A stretch of DNA of 7,773 nucleotides from Mesotoga sp. (GCA_011620045.1 WOZY01000108.1:1-7773); one strand, 5' to 3'; positions 1-6,740 are shown, numbered from the stretch's first letter. Notes: generated by a model not told the origin, from the sequence alone. Numbers and translations: made by a program.

Positions 1-976
1 GAATATGAGAACATCGGTACCTGATGTCTTTGTCGCCGGTGATGTTTCCGGGATCGAAGAAGCCACTACGGCCATGATGGAAGGTAGAATTGCAGGGCTA
101 TCCATAATAAAGGATTTGACCGGAAACTGCGATGAGGAGCTCCTCGGCAGCTTGAAGGATACTCTGGCGAGTTTCAGGAGCGGTCCCAAGTCTTCTAGGA
201 CAAGAGATGGACTTGGAAAACTTGGAATCAGAGCCAAAGAGTCACCCTTCGCCAAGAAACAGACGAGCGATTTCGATAAACATGTAGGAAAGTTACGTCC
301 AATAATTGAGTGCTTAGAAGCGATCCCTTGCAATCCCTGTGAAACAAGCTGTCCATTCGGAGCAATAACTGTCGGAAAAAATATAAATAGTATTCCGGTT
401 ATAGACTACTCGAAATGCTCTGGATGCGGTATCTGTGCAACGAGCTGTCCGGGACTGGCGATCTTCATGTTCAAAGAGAATGAAGACGGAACTTGTTCAA
501 TAGGAATTCCGTACGAGTTCCTTCCGATTCCTTCAAAGGGACAGTATGTGACCGCTAGAGGAAGAAACGGAGAGATTCTATGCTCTGCTCGTGTAGAAAA
601 AGTAACTAGATCGCCGAACAATACAAACCTTGTCTATATTAATGTCTCTTCCGGAGTTGCATCGGATGTACGAAGTATTCTTGTGACCTCAGAAGATGAA
701 AAGGCCATAGTCTGTCGGTGTGAAGAAGTATCGGTTGATCAAATTAGAGAAGCCATCAACGAGGGATATACAGATTTTGAAGAACTAAGAAGATACTTGA
801 GAATAGGCATGGGACCCTGCGGTGGAAGAACCTGCAGGCTGAACACGCTGATGATTCTGTCCAAGGAGACAGGAATACCTATAGAGAAACTTTCTTCCGG
901 GATTTTCAGACCACCAGCGGTTCCGGTAAGTTTCAGAGCGGTAGCTGAAAGCAGGGATGATGACTGTGAAGAATAG
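1..976 (+). CDS. FAD-dependent oxidoreductase with 4Fe-4S and BFD-like 2Fe-2S domains (probable proline dehydrogenase complex alpha subunit), 5' partial
   Basis: The gene is cut by the left edge: the frame is open to base 2, and the first visible residues (TSVPDVFVAGDVSG, then EEATTAMMEGRIAG) are the FAD-binding C-terminal end of a pyridine-nucleotide-disulfide oxidoreductase fold, so the Met codon at 5 is internal. Counting from that Met, eight cysteines follow at 103, 109, 112, 116, 138, 141, 144 and 148. The last four form a classical CxxCxxCxxxCP; the first group is spaced Cx5CxxCxxxCP. Residues 237-290 form a BFD-like [2Fe-2S] domain (CxC at 237/239, CxxxxC at 272/277), and the end carries an RPPAVPV tail. 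This layout is known from alpha subunits of dye-linked L-proline dehydrogenases, HcnB and opine/sarcosine oxidase relatives. I infer that it relays electrons from the adjacent FAD subunit to a soluble acceptor. The proline assignment rests on the two downstream genes; the oxidoreductase and Fe-S content is secure. Confidence 0.88.
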   Translation, partial: NMRTSVPDVFVAGDVSGIEEATTAMMEGRIAGLSIIKDLTGNCDEELLGSLKDTLASFRSGPKSSRTRDGLGKLGIRAKESPFAKKQTSDFDKHVGKLRPIIECLEAIPCNPCETSCPFGAITVGKNINSIPVIDYSKCSGCGICATSCPGLAIFMFKENEDGTCSIGIPYEFLPIPSKGQYVTARGRNGEILCSARVEKVTRSPNNTNLVYINVSSGVASDVRSILVTSEDEKAIVCRCEEVSVDQIREAINEGYTDFEELRRYLRIGMGPCGGRTCRLNTLMILSKETGIPIEKLSSGIFRPPAVPVSFRAVAESRDDDCEE

Positions 977-2108
977 GTACAGAGTTGTGATAATAGGTGG
1001 GGGTGTAATCGGTACGGCAACCGCCTTCTATCTAGCGAAGAGTGGGATACGCAACGTCGCTGTACTTGAGAAGGATTATCTCTCATCCGGCTCGACCGGT
1101 CGATGCGGAGGAGGCATAAGGCAACAGTGGTCAGAAAGAATGAATGTGCGACTTGCTATTAGGAGCGTCGAGCATTTCAAGAGATTTCACAGTGAGGTAG
1201 GATTCGATATTGAGTACAACCAGGGTGGATATCTTCTTCTAGCCTTCACAGACGAAGAAGTCTTGTCCTTCAATAAAAACACTTCAATGCAGCAGGAAGA
1301 AGGACTTGACGTTGTGCTCCTCTCAAGAGAAGAAACGGCAAAGATGTTTCCTTTCATAAATTTGAGAAATGTTAAGGCTGCAGCTTACTGTCAAAGTGAT
1401 GGCCACGCAAATCCGCACTTGACGACGTTTGCATACGCGCGGGCGGCTCAGAGGATGGGAGTAGATATCCTAACCCATACTTCTGTAAAAAGAATTCTTA
1501 CAGAAAACGGAAGGATAACTGGTGTTCTCACCGACAGAGGCGAGATTGAAGCCGAAGTAGTCGTAAACGCAGCCGGTGGTTACTCCCACGAAGTGGGAAG
1601 GATGGCAGGCATAGATTTTCCAACTGAATCCTACAAACACCAGATATTCGTTACGGAACCTCTAGAACATTTCATGGATCCACTTGTCATAAGTTTCGAG
1701 AAAAACTTCTACATAAGACAAACGAAATCGGGGAATTTCATAATGGGTCAGGGTGACAAAGCAGAACTCCCCGGACATGATATCACTCCAACATGGAGGT
1801 TCTTGAGAGAGATGACTGGGAAAATGCCGGAATTCTTCCCATTCCTCAGTGATATGAGAATCCTGAGACACTGGGCTGGACTGTATAATATGTCTCCCGA
1901 CGCCCTGCCTATCATCGACAGGTCATGCGAGATTGAGAATTTCTACTGTGCGATTGGCTTCTCAGGCCACGGATTCATGCTGGCGCCTGCAGTTGGAGAG
2001 GCAGTTGCCGAGTGGATAGTATACGGTGAGCCAAAAAACGTTGACATTTCAAATCTGAGTTTGAATCGATTCGAGCAGGGCTTTAGTAGAGAGAAGAATA
2101 TAGTATAG
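957..2108 (+). CDS. FAD-dependent DAO-family oxidoreductase, probable L-proline dehydrogenase beta subunit
   Basis: This 383-residue protein has the full length of the D-amino-acid-oxidase/sarcosine-oxidase-beta superfamily. A Rossmann dinucleotide-binding motif VVIIGGGVIG lies at residues 10-19, with Glu38 ending the second strand as the likely FAD ribose ligand. It is followed by the SSGSTGRCGGGIRQQW segment at 43-58. The C-terminal FAD-binding block reads GFSGHGFMLAPAVG (334-347), and HWAGLYNMSPDALPIID (305-321) is also typical. The family oxidises secondary or primary amino acids. Next to an alpha-type Fe-S subunit and P5C dehydrogenase, L-proline is the best substrate guess; sarcosine, glycine or another imino acid cannot be excluded. 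The gene overlaps its upstream neighbour by 20 nt and has only a weak SD, which fits translational coupling. ATG codons at 957 and 960 are both possible starts; 957 is kept. No signal peptide is seen, so the protein should be cytoplasmic. Confidence 0.87.
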   Translation: MMTVKNRYRVVIIGGGVIGTATAFYLAKSGIRNVAVLEKDYLSSGSTGRCGGGIRQQWSERMNVRLAIRSVEHFKRFHSEVGFDIEYNQGGYLLLAFTDEEVLSFNKNTSMQQEEGLDVVLLSREETAKMFPFINLRNVKAAAYCQSDGHANPHLTTFAYARAAQRMGVDILTHTSVKRILTENGRITGVLTDRGEIEAEVVVNAAGGYSHEVGRMAGIDFPTESYKHQIFVTEPLEHFMDPLVISFEKNFYIRQTKSGNFIMGQGDKAELPGHDITPTWRFLREMTGKMPEFFPFLSDMRILRHWAGLYNMSPDALPIIDRSCEIENFYCAIGFSGHGFMLAPAVGEAVAEWIVYGEPKNVDISNLSLNRFEQGFSREKNIV

Positions 2109-2113
2109 GAGGT
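2107..2113 (+). promoter_or_regulatory. Ribosome binding site overlapping the upstream stop codon
   Basis: AGGAGGT lies 7 nt before the ATG at 2121 and shares its first two bases with the TAG stop (2106-2108) of the preceding gene. It supports the ATG at 2121 as the start of P5C dehydrogenase and suggests that translation of the two genes is tightly coupled. Confidence 0.85.
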
Positions 2114-2120
2114 CGAGAGG

Positions 2121-3692
2121 ATGTTTGATGAAACGGATTTTTTCATTATTCCACCGTTCAAAAATGAAGTCTATATTGATCCCACTGACGATTGCACGAG
2201 ATCTAAAATGAAAGAAGCAATCGCAATGGTTAGATCTCAAGGAAAAGAGTACGATCTATTGATTGGTGGTAGACACTACTCAACAGAAAAGCGAATCATC
2301 TCAACGAATCCTGCCGATCCTGATGAAATAATTGGTAGAGTCTCAAAGGCCAATAAGGAATTATTAAATAGGGCTATGGAGAGTGCCTATGACGCCTTTA
2401 GAAGCTGGAGCCGACTGCCGGCTCATGAGAGAGTCAGGCCTTTTCTGAAAGCTGCACAGATAATGAGAGATAAACGATTCGAACTCGATGCTACAATGAT
2501 TCTTGAAGAAGGAAAGAGCTGGATTGAAGCCGACGCCGATCTTGCCGAAGCAATAGATTTTCTTGAGTTTTACAGTCGCGAAGCCCTCAGGTACGCAGGA
2601 CCTCAACCGGTTGTTCAGATACCTGGCGAAGTAAATGAACTCAAATACATTCCGCTAGGCGTGGGTGTAGTAATACCACCCTGGAATTTTCCCAGCGCAA
2701 TCATGGCCGGGATGACCAGCGCGGCAGCAATATCTGGAAACTGCGTGCTGCTCAAACCCGCATCTGACTCTCCAGTGATTGCAGCAAAATTCGTCGAAAT
2801 TCTGGGAGAAGCTGGCCTCCCAGATGGAGTAGTAAACTTTCTGCCTGGTTCGGGAAGTGAAATCGGCGACTATCTCGTTGAACATCCATTGACCAGATTT
2901 ATCTCGTTCACAGGATCGAAAGAAGTAGGACTAAGAATAAATGAGCTGGCTGCAAAACATCAAGAGGGTCAAAAGTGGATAAAGAGGGTAGTATTGGAAA
3001 TGGGTGGGAAGGACTGCGTAGTAGTCGATGAAACAGCAGATATTGAAGCAGCCTCTTCAGGAGCAGTTTCGAGTGCGTTTGGCTTCCAGGGGCAAAAATG
3101 CTCGGCGGGATCGAGAATAATCGTCGTGGAGAATGTATATGACGAAACAGTTCGACTCATAAAGGAGAAGACCGAAGCTCTGACCGTCGGAGATCCCACC
3201 GATCCGGACAATTACATGGGGCCTGTTATCAATGAGGCGGCCATGACGAAAATAATGAATTACATTGATATAGGGAAGAAAGAGGCCAGATTGGTAACGG
3301 GCGGTAATCATATTCAAGGAAAGGGATACTTCATTGAACCCACAGTGTTCGCCGATGTGCCACCGGAAGCAAGAATCGCTCAGGAAGAGATATTTGGACC
3401 CGTCACGGCTATAATAAAGGCGCGTGATTTCGATCATGCTATTGAAATCGCCAACGGAACAGAATATGGACTTACAGGCGCGCTGTACAGCAGGGAAAGA
3501 GACAGGATAGAGAGAGCAAAAGCGGAAATCCATGTTGGAAACCTTTATTTCAACAGAAAGTGTACCGGGGCGCTTGTTGGAGTTCAGCCATTCGGGGGGT
3601 TCAATATGTCCGGTACTGATTCCAAAGCAGGTGGAAGAGATTACCTCCTGCTCTTCCTTCAGGCAAAGTCCATCAGTGAGAAGATTCTTTAG
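2121..3692 (+). CDS. rocA: 1-pyrroline-5-carboxylate dehydrogenase (L-glutamate gamma-semialdehyde dehydrogenase)
   Basis: This NAD-dependent aldehyde dehydrogenase has 523 residues, the usual length of the RocA/PruA type. It oxidises P5C/glutamate semialdehyde to L-glutamate, the second step of proline catabolism. Visible ALDH signatures are PPWNFP with Asn189, LLKPAS with Lys212, FTGS at 263-266, LEMGGKD with the general base Glu293, GFQGQKCSAGSR with the catalytic Cys327, and EEIFGPV with Glu423. The C-terminal block from RKCTGALVG (479-487) through PFGGFNMSGTDSKAGG is the P5CDH-type signature that distinguishes this group from generic ALDHs. The N-terminal extension (residues 1-45) also matches the family. 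It is a stand-alone enzyme without a fused PutA proline dehydrogenase domain; the preceding flavoprotein genes would supply that activity. It is the last gene of the operon and is followed by a strong hairpin. The call is firm; pruA is an equally used symbol. Confidence 0.94.
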   Translation: MFDETDFFIIPPFKNEVYIDPTDDCTRSKMKEAIAMVRSQGKEYDLLIGGRHYSTEKRIISTNPADPDEIIGRVSKANKELLNRAMESAYDAFRSWSRLPAHERVRPFLKAAQIMRDKRFELDATMILEEGKSWIEADADLAEAIDFLEFYSREALRYAGPQPVVQIPGEVNELKYIPLGVGVVIPPWNFPSAIMAGMTSAAAISGNCVLLKPASDSPVIAAKFVEILGEAGLPDGVVNFLPGSGSEIGDYLVEHPLTRFISFTGSKEVGLRINELAAKHQEGQKWIKRVVLEMGGKDCVVVDETADIEAASSGAVSSAFGFQGQKCSAGSRIIVVENVYDETVRLIKEKTEALTVGDPTDPDNYMGPVINEAAMTKIMNYIDIGKKEARLVTGGNHIQGKGYFIEPTVFADVPPEARIAQEEIFGPVTAIIKARDFDHAIEIANGTEYGLTGALYSRERDRIERAKAEIHVGNLYFNRKCTGALVGVQPFGGFNMSGTDSKAGGRDYLLLFLQAKSISEKIL

Positions 3693-3708
3693 TTTACTCA
3701 AGAAATGA

Positions 3709-3733
3709 GAAGGTCCCCTCTAGGGGGACCTTC
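3709..3733. terminator. Bidirectional intrinsic terminator-like hairpin between convergent genes
   Basis: A perfect 10-bp stem, GAAGGTCCCC (3709-3718) with GGGGACCTTC (3724-3733), encloses a 5-nt loop. It starts 17 nt after the stop of the plus-strand operon and 19 nt after the stop of the minus-strand gene. The downstream T-tracts are short on both strands (GGTCTTT on plus, TCATTTCTT on minus), so it is an imperfect rho-independent terminator, but its position and GC-rich stem make a shared terminator the natural reading. Confidence 0.8.
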
Positions 3734-3751
3734 GGTCTTTGATGAAGACTC

Positions 3752-4366
3752 TCACTCAACTACCCTCTTGACCCAGACAGTTCCGCTCAGATAGATCGTC
3801 ACTGAAGAATCCGAGGATGCTTCATAGTCGTAAAGAGCCAGCCAATCTATGTTTTCAGAAGATCCTTCGTTGATTATCTCGAGAATCATTTCCAGTGAGC
3901 CGGAGTCCTTCGAATCGATCTCAAAGATATTTTCTCCCGGTCGAACTACATCATTGAAGAGTCTGTGCTCCATTATGGAATCGGGATTTTTGAAGAAATT
4001 CAAGAAGTCTTCCGTTGTCTGCCTTTCTCTGAATACATAGAAGTCGATACTGACTGAGTCATCAAGTTTGGGATTTTCGAGAGTCCAGACAACTCTCGCC
4101 TTAACTTCAAGATCCGTAACTACGAAATTGTCCGGCAGATTCAACTGTATTCTTTTCTTTGCTTCAAAAATGATTTCATCTAGCGACGGAACTTTCTCAT
4201 TTCCAAAATCGAAGCTTGAAACAGCCACTGGGCTTCCTTCAAGTTTAAGAACAACTGGTTCTATCGTTCCTTCAACTATTGGGATGGGCACTGAAACTAT
4301 ATAGAAACATGAACTTCCAAGAGCGATTATCAGTAGAAACGATAGAAACAACAATGCCTTTTTCAA
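3752..4366 (-). CDS. Small exported protein, probable lipoprotein, function unknown
   Basis: From a TTG at 4366 this encodes 204 residues starting MKKALLFLSF, with a basic N-terminus, a hydrophobic core and ALGSSC ending at Cys20. That fits the broad PROSITE-type lipobox rule, although Gly at -3 is not the commonest choice. The mature part is acidic and strand-rich in appearance, with alternating hydrophobic and polar residues, two copies of the phrase VV-x-L/W in the first half and a C-terminal SVTIYLSGTVWVKR. I do not recognise a family. A start 9 nt upstream (TTG at 4375) would place the SD directly against the start codon, so the 4366 start is preferred. The gene lies about 50 nt downstream of the aldo/keto reductase on the same strand with no clear terminator between, so co-transcription is likely. 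An uncleaved membrane anchor is the alternative to a lipoprotein. Confidence 0.75.
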   Translation of the reverse strand: MKKALLFLSFLLIIALGSSCFYIVSVPIPIVEGTIEPVVLKLEGSPVAVSSFDFGNEKVPSLDEIIFEAKKRIQLNLPDNFVVTDLEVKARVVWTLENPKLDDSVSIDFYVFRERQTTEDFLNFFKNPDSIMEHRLFNDVVRPGENIFEIDSKDSGSLEMILEIINEGSSENIDWLALYDYEASSDSSVTIYLSGTVWVKRVVE

Positions 4367-4375
4367 AACCGACAA

Positions 4376-4380
4376 CTCCT
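4376..4380 (-). promoter_or_regulatory. Ribosome binding site deciding the start of the small exported protein
   Basis: On the minus strand, AGGAG (within GAGAGGAG) directly abuts the TTG at 4375 but sits 9 nt from the in-frame TTG at 4366. The second spacing is functional and yields a typical MKK signal-peptide start, so it fixes the likely N-terminus. Confidence 0.65.
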
Positions 4381-4417
4381 CTCTTCATAATCCCCAAATG
4401 AAGCGGTCAGACGGAAG

Positions 4418-5374
4418 TTACTTAATAATTGAATCTATCTCTTCTATCACATCTTCTGTCAGTTTATCTCTTAGATCGAGAGCCTTTAAGTTTTCCCTCA
4501 GCTGTTCTACCCTACTAACTCCAAGAATTATCGAACTAACATTTTTATTTAAGAGGATCCAGGCAAGTGCCAGTTGAGCGAGTCCGGTATCAAGTTTCTT
4601 TGCGACATCTGCCAGCCTCGCAATTTTCTTAAGATTATCATCCGAGAAGAGTTTGTTCTCTTCAAGATGCTTTTTCAGACCGGGAAATTTTGCCAATCTG
4701 CTGTCCTCGGGGATCCCATTGTTGTATTTTCCCGTAAGAAGTCCGCTTGCCAGAGGACTCCAGATGGTAAGACCTAGACCGTACTTTTCGTATATAGGCA
4801 AGTACTCGGACTCAACTCTCTCTCTTACAAACATGTTGTACTGAGGCTGTTCGACTACAGGATGAACTGCATTCAGCTTGTCTGCAACCTTATGAGCCTC
4901 TTCCAGATCCTTGGCGCTCCATTCCGATGTACCCCAATAGAAAGCCATTCCATTTCTGACGATGTAGTCCATTGCAAGAACCACTTCTTCCATCGGAGTT
5001 TCGGGATCGGGTCTGTGGGCATATAGCAAGTCAACATACTCGAGCTGTAGCCGCTTTAGTGAATTCCAGGTACCTTCAAGCAGATGCTTTCTCGAAAGAC
5101 CTTTTTGATTTGGTTTGCTTCCTCCCCAAAAAATCTTTGTTGATACGACAATCTCTTCGCGTTTGAACTCCTTTAAAATTTCACCCATCATCGATTCGGC
5201 CATTCCACTGGCATATGCTTCGGCAGTATCGAAGAAATTAACTCCTGATCTGTACGCTTCTCTCATTGCTTCTCTTGCGTTATCAATGTCCAGCTGAGCC
5301 CCAAATGTGAGCCATGAACCCAGGCTTAGTTCACTGATGAGAAGACCGCTCTTTCCAACCTTGCGATATTCCAT
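4418..5374 (-). CDS. Aldo/keto reductase, Kv-beta-like (AKR6-type)
   Basis: This 318-residue protein is a full-length (alpha/beta)8-barrel NADPH-dependent oxidoreductase. The AKR catalytic tetrad is complete: Asp49 and Tyr54 in FFDTAEAY, Lys80 at the end of EEIVVSTK, and His120 in LLYAHRPD. The Kv-beta subgroup is indicated by GMAFYWGTSEWS (142-153), EQPQYNMFVRERVE (175-188), WSPLASGLLTGKY (205-217) and the cofactor-binding ILGVSRVEQLRENL (283-296). Bacterial members reduce aldehydes and ketones such as methylglyoxal or other carbonyls; the substrate cannot be read from the sequence. Despite the name there is no potassium channel gene nearby. The ATG at 5374 has a strong SD (AAGGAGGT, 9 nt upstream). 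It is probably the first gene of a two-gene minus-strand unit with the small exported protein. The family call is firm and the physiological role is open. Confidence 0.93.
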   Translation of the reverse strand: MEYRKVGKSGLLISELSLGSWLTFGAQLDIDNAREAMREAYRSGVNFFDTAEAYASGMAESMMGEILKEFKREEIVVSTKIFWGGSKPNQKGLSRKHLLEGTWNSLKRLQLEYVDLLYAHRPDPETPMEEVVLAMDYIVRNGMAFYWGTSEWSAKDLEEAHKVADKLNAVHPVVEQPQYNMFVRERVESEYLPIYEKYGLGLTIWSPLASGLLTGKYNNGIPEDSRLAKFPGLKKHLEENKLFSDDNLKKIARLADVAKKLDTGLAQLALAWILLNKNVSSIILGVSRVEQLRENLKALDLRDKLTEDVIEEIDSIIK

Positions 5375-5419
5375 TGTCTGCAGACCTCCTTAGTTTTAAT
5401 TCCGATATAGATTGTTTTA

Positions 5420-5448
5420 ATTATATCATTCTCGATGCTCCTAGTGAA
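5420..5448 (-). promoter_or_regulatory. Sigma-70-type promoter for the aldo/keto reductase
   Basis: On the minus strand there is a perfect -10 TATAAT (5425-5420) preceded at 17 bp by TTCACT (5448-5443), which matches four of six bases of the -35 consensus. It lies about 45 nt upstream of the start codon, leaving a short leader that carries the SD. Confidence 0.65.
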
Positions 5449-5452
5449 GCAG

Positions 5453-5482
5453 TTGTCAGTACATAAGAGTAAGCCATATAGC
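5453..5482 (+). promoter_or_regulatory. Candidate promoter for the plus-strand membrane-protein cassette
   Basis: TTGTCA (5453-5458, five of six -35 consensus bases) is followed after 18 bp by TATAGC (5477-5482, four of six). The predicted transcript would begin near 5489 and have a leader of about 80 nt. The -35 boxes of this promoter and the minus-strand one are only 4 bp apart. It is a moderate match only. Confidence 0.4.
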
Positions 5483-5487
5483 AGGTT

Positions 5488-5523
5488 AACTGAATGGGTT
5501 TTCCCCAATTGAATGGATTTTCT
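5488..5523. repeat. Imperfect 17-nt direct repeat, 19-bp period, in the divergent intergenic region
   Basis: AACTGAATGGGTTTTCC (5488-5504) and AATTGAATGGATTTTCT (5507-5523) match at 14 of 17 positions; all three differences are transitions. The pair lies just downstream of the candidate plus-strand promoter, where a repressor operator would sit, but it could also be a chance duplication. Confidence 0.6.
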
Positions 5524-5571
5524 TTCTTCTCTGATAAACTTGGTATGAGTTGAGAAGAGGAGGCATTTCTT

Positions 5572-5967
5572 ATGTTAGAAAGGACAAATGAAGCTTCTGG
5601 AATTGAAAGCATCTCTTATCAAACTTTGAGCGGTCTGAGCTATTGGGCTGGTTTTGTGGGTGTCTGGACGATTATCGGCGCCGTTCTTGGAATCATAGGA
5701 TCTAAAGCGGGTATGGTAGCGAATCCCTTTTCTATCTTAGGAGCGATAAGTGCAATTATCGTTTTGGTTATGGGGCTGAAATTAAGAAAATCAAAAAAGG
5801 AGCTAGACACGTTCATTTATTCAAAGGCTACAGTAAGCCTGGAGATAGCTCTTGACAGTCTTAGATACTACTTCAGGATACAAGGAGTACTGATAATTCT
5901 GGCGATTGTTTTCATAGTAATCACTTTAGTTGCCATGGCTGTTATGGGCAGTCTAATGGTGCATTAA
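5572..5967 (+). CDS. Small multi-pass membrane protein (DUF5362-like), function unknown
   Basis: A protein of 131 residues with about three membrane segments, at roughly residues 22-44, 50-69 and 103-128. A short cytoplasm-like basic stretch, LRKSKKELD, follows the second. The piece between segments 2 and 3 (SLEIALDSLRYYFRIQGVL) resembles an amphipathic helix leading into the last segment. The overall pattern recalls the DUF5362 group of small bacterial membrane proteins, but that is by appearance only. The start is supported by AGAGGAGG 8 nt before the ATG. It is the first gene of a plus-strand series, 42 nt ahead of the DUF4230 gene, so the products probably meet in the cytoplasmic membrane. 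There is no catalytic motif. Confidence 0.8.
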   Translation: MLERTNEASGIESISYQTLSGLSYWAGFVGVWTIIGAVLGIIGSKAGMVANPFSILGAISAIIVLVMGLKLRKSKKELDTFIYSKATVSLEIALDSLRYYFRIQGVLIILAIVFIVITLVAMAVMGSLMVH

Positions 5968-5997
5968 ATGAATAATTTCTGAAACAGTCAGGTTCTT

Positions 5998-6005
5998 GGA
6001 GGTGA
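5998..6005 (+). promoter_or_regulatory. Ribosome binding site supporting a TTG start
   Basis: GGAGGTGA is an uninterrupted 8-nt complement to the 16S rRNA 3' end and ends 4 nt before the TTG at 6010. It leaves little doubt that the non-ATG codon is the true start of the DUF4230 gene. Confidence 0.85.
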
Positions 6006-6009
6006 CTCA

Positions 6010-6660
6010 TTGCTCGTTCTAAATATTGTTCTTTTTGCCGTAATCGCGTTGCTCTTGTTCTTCTTCTTTCAGTCGAGGAAGAAGGTAAGCTTCAGATCAG
6101 AATCGATAATTCATAAGGTAGAGAGAATCTCCGAACTAAGTACCGCCAGGATGACCACCTTGCTCATCTTTGAACCTGAGAAAGGAAGTTTCGTCCCCGG
6201 TACTTTGCAGCACTTTATTTTCATTGTTCCGTTCCAGGTTCGAGGCTATCTTGATTTGAGAAGGTTGAAGGAGAACGCCATCGAAATACATGAAGGTGAA
6301 GCAAGGAGAATAAAGCTCACTCTTCCCTCTCCTAAGCTTGAAGTAACTATCCCACAGAATAAGATTCCAGATATAAGGGTGATCAATCAAAGCGGGGTGT
6401 TAGTAAGAATTTTTGGCAACAGGGACATGCTGAAAACCTTTCAGTCATACAGTGAAGAAATTGAAAAACAGGCACTTCAAAACGCCTTTGAAATGGGTGT
6501 CGATGAGACGTCAAGAGAGAGTGCGAGAAACTTCTTTCACGGACTATTCCTGGGCATGGGCTTCGATGAGGTAGTCGTTCTCTTTGACCAGGATGACGTA
6601 TCAAACGCTGAAATGCCGACGGATAAAATCGATAATCCGAGAAGGGAACTAAGTCAATGA
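6010..6660 (+). CDS. DUF4230 family membrane-anchored protein
   Basis: This 216-residue protein starts at TTG. Residues 2-20 form a single strongly hydrophobic segment followed by QSRKK. The rest reads as a soluble domain matching DUF4230: VERISELSTARM (37-48), then VRGYLDLRRLKENAIEI (77-93), a strand pair ending KLTLPSPKLE, and after an acidic helix KQALQNAFEMG (153-163) the terminal LFLGMGFDEVVVLF (179-192). The family has no established biochemical role that I can name; members are typically membrane-tethered proteins of about this length. The positive residues after the hydrophobic segment suggest that the domain could face the cytoplasm, unless the segment acts as an uncleaved export anchor. 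The gene lies between a small membrane protein and a repeat-rich surface protein, which suggests an envelope-linked function. The last 20 residues are polar and probably disordered. Confidence 0.82.
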   Translation: MLVLNIVLFAVIALLLFFFFQSRKKVSFRSESIIHKVERISELSTARMTTLLIFEPEKGSFVPGTLQHFIFIVPFQVRGYLDLRRLKENAIEIHEGEARRIKLTLPSPKLEVTIPQNKIPDIRVINQSGVLVRIFGNRDMLKTFQSYSEEIEKQALQNAFEMGVDETSRESARNFFHGLFLGMGFDEVVVLFDQDDVSNAEMPTDKIDNPRRELSQ

Positions 6661-6740
6661 ATCTAAGACTCTTGATGTGACAAGTTCTAGACAGACCTAA
6701 GAAAGTTTGCGGTAGTTCCCGACAATTAAGGGGGTGAGAA

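Noticed and set aside
5..7. ATG near the left edge as the true start of the first gene
   Set aside because: The frame is open upstream to the window edge and the following residues are the C-terminal FAD-binding part of a larger fold, so the gene begins outside the window.
3057..3701. A 214-codon open frame on the minus strand opposite the end of P5C dehydrogenase
   Set aside because: It lies wholly antisense to a gene with complete catalytic motifs, has no recognisable domain or SD, and its composition (rich in Ser, Cys, Arg) is that of an antisense shadow.
4373..4375. TTG at 4375 as start of the exported protein
   Set aside because: The AGGAG SD is directly adjacent with no spacer; the in-frame TTG at 4366 has 9-nt spacing and gives a normal MKK signal peptide.
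4383..4403. Inverted repeat CTTCAT/ATGAAG (6 bp, 9-nt loop) between the reductase and the exported protein
   Set aside because: The stem is short and AT-rich with no T-tract; too weak to call a terminator or regulatory hairpin.
5326..5612. Short minus-strand open frames spanning the divergent intergenic region
   Set aside because: They overlap the promoters and the starts of both flanking genes, lack SDs and have no protein-like features.
6661..6740. Possible promoter in the 80-nt gap before the repeat protein
   Set aside because: No convincing pair of -35 and -10 boxes or hairpin was seen; read-through from the upstream genes is simpler.
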